Source of the DNA: Paenibacillus illinoisensis NBRC 15959
GTDB taxonomy: Bacteria; Bacillota; Bacilli; Paenibacillales; Paenibacillaceae
Assembly: GCF_004000925.1 (NCBI RefSeq)
Contig: NZ_BIME01000018.1
Coordinates: forward strand, 1 to 62,608
Direction of reading: 5' to 3'
DNA: 62,608 bases
Positions within the stretch are counted from its first letter, which is position 1; every line of letters starts with the position of its first letter. Shown here in pieces: positions 58,546 to 62,608 of this stretch. The notes beneath the pieces are model-generated. The model worked only from the letters and a program-made list of their open reading frames with translations, was not told the DNA's origin and made no database searches. Made by a program: the position numbers and the translations under genes.

Positions 58546-59325
58546 TTATGATCCTCCTCCACTTCCGGAGTCACCACCACTTCCGCCATCTCCACTGTCG
58601 CCGCCGCCACCACCTTCACCTTCTTGGCCACCGCCGCCGCCCTCCTGCTGTCCGCCTTGTTCTTGACCGCCGGATTCAACTTTTGGTTGCAGTTCTTCCT
58701 GTACTACTTTTTTGAGCAGCGTGAGCACTTCCATCCGAAATAGCGGATTCTGCATGACTTCTTGCATTACGGTCATAGTCTGTTTACGATACTCTGGGGT
58801 TTTGGTCATGTCCATAAACATTTTGGACACTTCCGGTGATTTCATGATATCCCCAACCGATTTCTGATAAGTGGGATCTTTGATCAACTGCATATGCAGC
58901 TGCTTGCTTTGCGAGTTAATGGCTTTGGCAAATTCACTTGCAAATTGTGGATCTGTCATGATTTTCTCGAATTCCTTTTGGTACTCGGGAGCCGTGATGG
59001 TATCTTTAACAGCAATACGTATTTGTTCTGAAGATTGCATGGGCATTAACATTTTCATACCGATGGTTCCAGACCCGCCACCCGATCCGCCGCCACTTTG
59101 TTCGGAATCTCCACCTTCGCCGCCACCCCCGGAGGAACTTTGGCCAGTTAGAGCTTCTTCTACAGCCTTCTTGCCTTCATCACTTTTCAGAATATCCACG
59201 ACCATCGTTTTCATCTCTTTATAACTGCCCTGAGGAGGCGAAGAATTCTGATCTGAACCGCAGCCGGCAAGCATGACGGATAGCCCCAATACGGCGCAGC
59301 TTAGCTGCCACAAAGGCCGTTTCAT
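58546..59325 (-). CDS. gerD: GerD, spore germination lipoprotein
   Basis: GerD is a spore inner-membrane lipoprotein needed for clustering of nutrient germinant receptors. The 259-residue product has a signal peptide ending in the lipobox LAGC (C22), the conserved GerD core (YKEMKTMVVDILKSDEGKK and KMLMPMQSSEQIRIAVKDT) and two glycine-rich stretches: one at about 62-88 and a C-terminal tail of more than 40 residues rich in Gly, Gln, Glu and Ser. The B. subtilis protein has 185 residues, so the tail is extra. The start at 59325 follows GGAGGGG by 8 bases. It is divergent from kbaA. Confidence 0.92.
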   Translation of the reverse strand: MKRPLWQLSCAVLGLSVMLAGCGSDQNSSPPQGSYKEMKTMVVDILKSDEGKKAVEEALTGQSSSGGGGEGGDSEQSGGGSGGGSGTIGMKMLMPMQSSEQIRIAVKDTITAPEYQKEFEKIMTDPQFASEFAKAINSQSKQLHMQLIKDPTYQKSVGDIMKSPEVSKMFMDMTKTPEYRKQTMTVMQEVMQNPLFRMEVLTLLKKVVQEELQPKVESGGQEQGGQQEGGGGGQEGEGGGGGDSGDGGSGGDSGSGGGS

Positions 59326-59450
59326 GTGCATAACCCCTCCTTGATTAGATACTGCATGTAGTATGTGATGGGCAAGCACTAAATATGTTGAATGGTGATG
59401 GTTTTTTGCTGAGAAGGTTGGTAAAATAAACTCTCGGGGGTGGAAAACAT

Positions 59451-60068
59451 TTGAATTTACGTAAATGGTTTTTCCTATTTTGGACAGCCTTACTTATCGG
59501 AGCAGCCGGATCGCTAGTAACAGGTCTCATTATGATGCTGGTGAACGGGGAGAGAACGAACGGAATTATCGATTTTCTGCTGTATCTCCTGATTTTATTT
59601 GGATCAGGGGTGATGATTAGTGTGTATTCTCAGATGGGTTTTTTCGCTTACTTGATACTGAATTATATGGGCAAAGGTGTATTTCCGAAACGCGGATGGC
59701 AGATCGTTCAGCTTGTTTTAACCGTGCTCGCTTTACTTGACGTCATGTTTTTGCGTTTGTTCGTCGGAGGCGGACGAGAACGTCTGTCCGATATCGTACT
59801 TGGCATCATTATTTTGGCAGCTGCAATTGTTACCGCTTACGTGAAAGTGAAAAAGACACATATTTCGGCAATGGTCCCAACGCTCTTTTTCATGATTGCA
59901 GTAACCGTGGTGGAGACGATCGGTGTGCTCCGAATTGATGTAAATGCCGCTACCACCTTTATTGTGGTCCCGTTGCTGGCATGTAATGCATACCAAATGC
60001 TAATATTACATAAGCTGGTGGATGGTTCTGCAGAGCAGGCGGTGAACGGGAGAACGGAGCAAGCATAA
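59451..60068 (+). CDS. kbaA: KbaA, activator of the KinB sporulation pathway
   Basis: KbaA is a membrane protein that promotes KinB signalling to Spo0A. The 205-residue product has about six membrane helices and the KbaA signature VYSQMGFFAYLILNYMGKG. It starts at TTG 59451, with GGGGGTGG upstream. The divergent arrangement with gerD and the neighbours cwlD and pdaB are as in B. subtilis. The mechanism is poorly known. Confidence 0.9.
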   Translation: MNLRKWFFLFWTALLIGAAGSLVTGLIMMLVNGERTNGIIDFLLYLLILFGSGVMISVYSQMGFFAYLILNYMGKGVFPKRGWQIVQLVLTVLALLDVMFLRLFVGGGRERLSDIVLGIIILAAAIVTAYVKVKKTHISAMVPTLFFMIAVTVVETIGVLRIDVNAATTFIVVPLLACNAYQMLILHKLVDGSAEQAVNGRTEQA

Positions 60069-60105
60069 GGAAGACCGCTACTGAGGATTTTTTAATAAAA
60101 CGCGA

Positions 60106-60132
60106 AAAAGAGCTAACCTGGTTAGCTCTTTT
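60106..60132. terminator. Bidirectional terminator between kbaA and pdaB
   Basis: AAAAGAGCTAAC (60106-60117) pairs perfectly with GTTAGCTCTTTT (60121-60132) around a CTG loop. It can end kbaA (+) and pdaB (-). Confidence 0.92.
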
Positions 60133-60209
60133 CATTTATGCTGCCAATGTGATGCCAAACCTTCAGAATGGAGTATACAGCCTATAGTTAACCGTAAATC
60201 TTGTGAGTG

Positions 60210-60986
60210 TTATTGAGCACTGGCTTGATCTCGGACTTCTGTACCCTTGGCACTGGAATGATTCAGCAGTTCGGAGACTGTTACGAATTCATACCCCTGG
60301 TTTCTTAATTTATCGATAATGACTGGCAGTGCTTCATGAGTTTGTTTGGAAGAATCACTCGCATGTAGAAGTACGATATCTCCAGGGTGCGCTTTGCTGA
60401 CTACCCGATCTACGATGGTTTGTACACCTGGATTCTTCCAATCCTGTGAGTCGGTATCCCATTGAACGACCTGGTAGTTAAGACTGCTGGCTACTTGAAG
60501 TACGCGTTTGTCAAAATCCCCATTGGGCAGACGAAGCAGATTCGGTTCTTTTCCCGTTAAATCGGTTAAAATGCTATGAGCTGTCGAAATTTCCTTACGA
60601 ATTTCTTCTTCGGTCATGCTGCTGTAATTATCGTGCTTATGTCCGTGGCTGCCAATTTCGTATCCCGCTTCCTTGATGGAGGTTACAATCTCGGGGTGTG
60701 TCTTGCTCCAGGGGGAGGATAAGAAGAAGGTAGCCTTCTCTACTTTGTTATCCTGCAGCACTTTAAGGATTGGTTCCGTGCGCTTATCGCCCCAGCTAAT
60801 ATCAAATGTAAGTGCAATTACTTTTTTCTCTGTGGGTACGTTGTAGACAGCCGACGGTGCATCCTCCGAGAATACTGAAACATTGCCGCTTTCCAGATAA
60901 ATAATCCCGATAGCAAAGACGGCAGCAGCCAGCACAATCAGGAAACGTTTAATCTTTTTGCCGCTAAATACATAGAACGAGTTCAT
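60210..60986 (-). CDS. pdaB: PdaB, sporulation polysaccharide deacetylase
   Basis: PdaB is a NodB-homology deacetylase needed to keep spores dormant. The 258-residue product has an N-terminal membrane anchor (about residues 13-31) and a NodB domain with the catalytic Asp in LTFDISWGD (D62), the metal histidines H114 and H118 (SHGHKHDN), the RLPNGDFD motif and LLHASD. The start is placed at 60986, after GAGAGGGG. In B. subtilis pdaB lies beside kbaA and gerD. Confidence 0.93.
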   Translation of the reverse strand: MNSFYVFSGKKIKRFLIVLAAAVFAIGIIYLESGNVSVFSEDAPSAVYNVPTEKKVIALTFDISWGDKRTEPILKVLQDNKVEKATFFLSSPWSKTHPEIVTSIKEAGYEIGSHGHKHDNYSSMTEEEIRKEISTAHSILTDLTGKEPNLLRLPNGDFDKRVLQVASSLNYQVVQWDTDSQDWKNPGVQTIVDRVVSKAHPGDIVLLHASDSSKQTHEALPVIIDKLRNQGYEFVTVSELLNHSSAKGTEVRDQASAQ

Positions 60987-61107
60987 TTCAATAAGCGCCC
61001 CTCTCCCATAAGAAATGCTTGTTTACTCTCCAATGTATGCTCGTACAGCGCAGTTATTCGCATGAGAAATTTGTTTGTCCATCAACTTCAGTCATTAGGA
61101 GGTTATC

Positions 61108-61725
61108 ATGTTAAAATTCAGTACATTTCTAAGGGATCTGGGATCCATTCGTAACGCATTAATCTGGTCGGTCATATTGTTTGTTGCAGGGATAGGAGCT
61201 GGATGGGTAAGCACAGGGCCACTGCAGGACATATTATTGAACCAGATAGGCGGACTTCAAGAGGTAAGCAGACAGCTCGAACAGAGCGGAAATGTGCAAT
61301 GGAATTTCTTTATCTTTATCTTTTTTAATAATGCCATCAAAAGTGTGCTCGTGATCTATGCAGGAATTTTCTTTGGAATATTGCCTGTTATATTTTTAGT
61401 AATTAACGGAATGGTTATCGGTTTTCTAGTGCATATCACCACAGATAATGGAGCCAGCCTTTTTGATATCGTGGTAAAAGGACTTTTACCGCACGGAATT
61501 ATAGAAATTCCCGTCATTATCATTGCCTGTGCTTTTGGTCTCAAGTTTGGGGGACTGGCATCCAGAAGCCTCATTGAACTTGGAAGTGCCAAACGTCAGG
61601 GGTTAGGAAAACAGTGGGAGACTTTTTTGAAGAGGACATTAACTGCATCGTGCTGGGTTATTATCCTATTGTTTATTGCAGCCATTATCGAAAGTACGAT
61701 TACCTTTAGTATTGTGCGTGGATAA
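61108..61725 (+). CDS. SpoIIM/DUF95-family membrane protein
   Basis: The 205-residue product has about five membrane segments and the conserved pattern of the stage II sporulation protein M family: FFNNAIKSVLVIYAGIFFG, NGMVIGFLV, and LPHGIIEIPVIIIA. True SpoIIM is part of the peptidoglycan-remodelling complex in engulfment; this shorter paralog near pdaB may or may not have that role. AGGAGG lies before the ATG. It lies divergently from pdaB across 121 bases. Confidence 0.85.
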   Translation: MLKFSTFLRDLGSIRNALIWSVILFVAGIGAGWVSTGPLQDILLNQIGGLQEVSRQLEQSGNVQWNFFIFIFFNNAIKSVLVIYAGIFFGILPVIFLVINGMVIGFLVHITTDNGASLFDIVVKGLLPHGIIEIPVIIIACAFGLKFGGLASRSLIELGSAKRQGLGKQWETFLKRTLTASCWVIILLFIAAIIESTITFSIVRG

Positions 61726-61780
61726 ATTTGTATGGAATGACATTCATAAATTTTCAGAAAGTTGACCATAACAATAAAAC

Positions 61781-61842
61781 GGGTTTCAGCAACCCCTTAG
61801 GTAAGAGAATTTTATAACCCATAGGGGCTGGGGCTGAAATCG
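61781..61842 (+). other. Long structured element before the small gene at 61939
   Basis: TTTCAGC (61784-61790) and GCTGAAA (61833-61839) form the base of a hairpin; ACCCCT and AGGGG, then TAGGT with ACCCATA, add nested pairs. No T tract follows on the + strand, although the reverse strand has GTTTTATTG after it. No known riboswitch was recognised. Confidence 0.5.
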
Positions 61843-61938
61843 GCGCGTCTAATATAACCCTGACTTTAGAGAGTGTGGGATTCAATATACAAATATAAAG
61901 GCGCGCCTTATCCATATGCAGAAAAAGGAGAACTCTTA

Positions 61939-62169
61939 ATGCTGGGTATGCTGTTTAACGAGAAGGAATGTAAGGAACTCGATTATGTGTTACGTAAAGA
62001 GCTGGATGAGATGTTGTTTGACCTCAGTGATAATCGCCTCGACCAGGAGATCAAATACGCTATAGCGAGTAGATACAAAACAGTATTCCGCATGTATGCT
62101 CGATTCGCTCCGCCGAAGGAGCTGTCCAAATACGCAAGAAGTGGCAAACTCAAAAAGTCTAAACCGTAA
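61939..62169 (+). CDS. Small conserved-looking hypothetical protein
   Basis: The 76-residue product (MLGMLFNEKECKELDYVLRK...) is charged and mostly helical, with a basic C-terminal tail ending KLKKSKP. ATG 61939 follows AAAAGGAG by about 8 bases; the frame from 61873 includes this site and an upstream GTG. I recall similar short proteins in Bacillales but can assign no function. It lies just before the rRNA promoter region. Confidence 0.7.
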   Translation: MLGMLFNEKECKELDYVLRKELDEMLFDLSDNRLDQEIKYAIASRYKTVFRMYARFAPPKELSKYARSGKLKKSKP

Positions 62170-62214
62170 GAAGCATGGTACAGAGCTTCAAACATGCAGT
62201 ATTAATTGATGAGC

Positions 62215-62248
62215 GAGGTGCGGCCGACTACAGCCAGCGCTGTACCTC
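62215..62248 (+). other. Hairpin after the small gene
   Basis: GAGGTGCGGC (62215-62224) can pair with GCTGTACCTC (62239-62248) over ten positions including wobbles. There is no T tract; it may end the small gene's transcript. Confidence 0.4.
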
Positions 62249-62313
62249 CATAACTACTTAGGACGAATCTATGAATGGAATAACATGAATGATAACAAAT
62301 TGTCGAAAAAGGG

Positions 62314-62342
62314 TTGACCTATTGGTTTAGATATGATAAATT
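62314..62342 (+). promoter_or_regulatory. Upstream promoter of an rRNA operon
   Basis: TTGACC at 62314-62319 is followed 17 bases later by TAAATT at 62337-62342. It is the weaker of two candidates before the 16S gene. Confidence 0.4.
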
Positions 62343-62423
62343 AATTTTCGTTCCTTTTTAGGACAAACCACTAAAACAAGTACCTGCAGCAAAAGGAATG
62401 AATAACATTCCTGAAAAAAATAC

Positions 62424-62452
62424 TTGCAAAGTGGAACTGAACATGATATATT
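62424..62452 (+). promoter_or_regulatory. Main promoter of an rRNA operon
   Basis: TTGCAA at 62424-62429 and TATATT at 62447-62452 are 17 bases apart, and an A/T-rich stretch lies upstream, as is common for rRNA promoters. About 150 bases of leader follow to the window end. Confidence 0.65.
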
Positions 62453-62509
62453 ATAAAAGTCGCCGCTGAAAACGACGACAACATGAAAAACAGCAACAAA
62501 CTGAATGTT

Positions 62510-62560
62510 TGATCTTTGAAAACTGAACAACGAGTGAGTAACGATCTTGCTTGCAAGATC
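62510..62560 (+). promoter_or_regulatory. rRNA leader with boxA-like sequence and stem
   Basis: TGATCTTTGAAAACTGAAC at about 62510-62528 is the sequence typically seen in Bacillales rRNA leaders and spacers (boxA-like, antitermination). GATCTTGC (62543-62550) and GCAAGATC (62553-62560) then form a perfect palindrome that may be part of a processing stem. The mature 16S gene should start a short distance beyond 62608. Confidence 0.7.
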
Positions 62561-62608
62561 GAAAAGCTGAAAAATTGGTACAAGTCATCTGACTGTATGA
62601 TTTTGAAG

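Noticed and set aside
58560..58680. GGC/CCG-rich repeats as a possible DNA repeat element
   Set aside because: They are the codons of the glycine-rich tail of gerD on the reverse strand.
1..62608. CRISPR arrays, insertion sequences, prophage genes, tRNA genes
   Set aside because: No regularly spaced direct repeats, transposase or phage proteins, or cloverleaf sequences were seen; gene order is the conserved Bacillales order. The 16S rRNA gene itself starts beyond the window.

Overview
The window looks like a chromosomal segment of a spore-forming, Gram-positive Bacillota bacterium, most probably Paenibacillus or a close relative. This rests on gene order (the ctsR-to-rplQ block follows the Bacillus subtilis order), on protein sequences close to Bacillales families, on strong AGGAGG ribosome-binding sites with many TTG/GTG starts, and on sporulation and germination genes (cwlD, gerD, kbaA, pdaB, a spoIIM-like gene). 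The genus call is recognition, not a database result. Nearly everything is on the + strand; the exceptions are a small MazG-like gene, gerD and pdaB.

Layout. (1) 1-1527: end of an upstream transcription unit and an Eis-like GNAT acetyltransferase. (2) 1580-6715: class III heat-shock operon ctsR-mcsA-mcsB-clpC behind a sigma-A promoter with a consensus CtsR box. (3) 6875-10125: radA, disA (c-di-AMP synthase) and pssA. (4) 10260-13182: reverse-strand MazG-like gene, then yacL, ispD and ispF. (5) 13219-19250: gltX, a Cys-specific T-box, then cysE, cysS, mrnC, rlmB and rae1. (6) 19422-24462: sigH, rpmG-secE-nusG, rplK-rplA, an L10 leader with rplJ-rplL, and rsmC. (7) 24513-37243: rpoB-rpoC and the str operon (rplGB, rpsL, rpsG, fusA, tuf). 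(8) 37400-53001: the S10/spc/alpha ribosomal protein superoperon from rpsJ to rplQ, including secY, adk, map, infA and rpoA. (9) 53046-54912: truA, rplM, rpsI. (10) 54913-56433: an AT-rich stretch, cysH and what looks like the decayed 3' end of an ATP sulfurylase gene. (11) 56501-62169: cwlD, mrp, gerD, kbaA, pdaB, a SpoIIM-family gene and a small hypothetical gene. (12) 62314-62608: promoters and leader of an rRNA operon whose 16S gene must start just beyond the window.

Together these genes form the core gene-expression block of the chromosome: RNA polymerase, elongation factors, most ribosomal proteins, two aminoacyl-tRNA synthetases, rRNA/tRNA modification and mRNA decay enzymes, and the secretion channel, flanked by protein quality control and sporulation functions. 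Regulation is visible as CtsR repression, tRNA-Cys sensing by a T-box, L10 autoregulation, and several leader hairpins.

I found no phage, insertion sequence, CRISPR array, toxin-antitoxin or defence locus, and no convincing unknown multi-gene system. The observations most worth following are an S12 protein with non-standard residues at two streptomycin-resistance positions, a probable sat remnant behind cysH, the absence of ecfA1A2T between rplQ and truA, and several unexplained hairpins (upstream of cwlD, between infA and rpmJ, upstream of the small gene at 61939, and in the rpoB leader).
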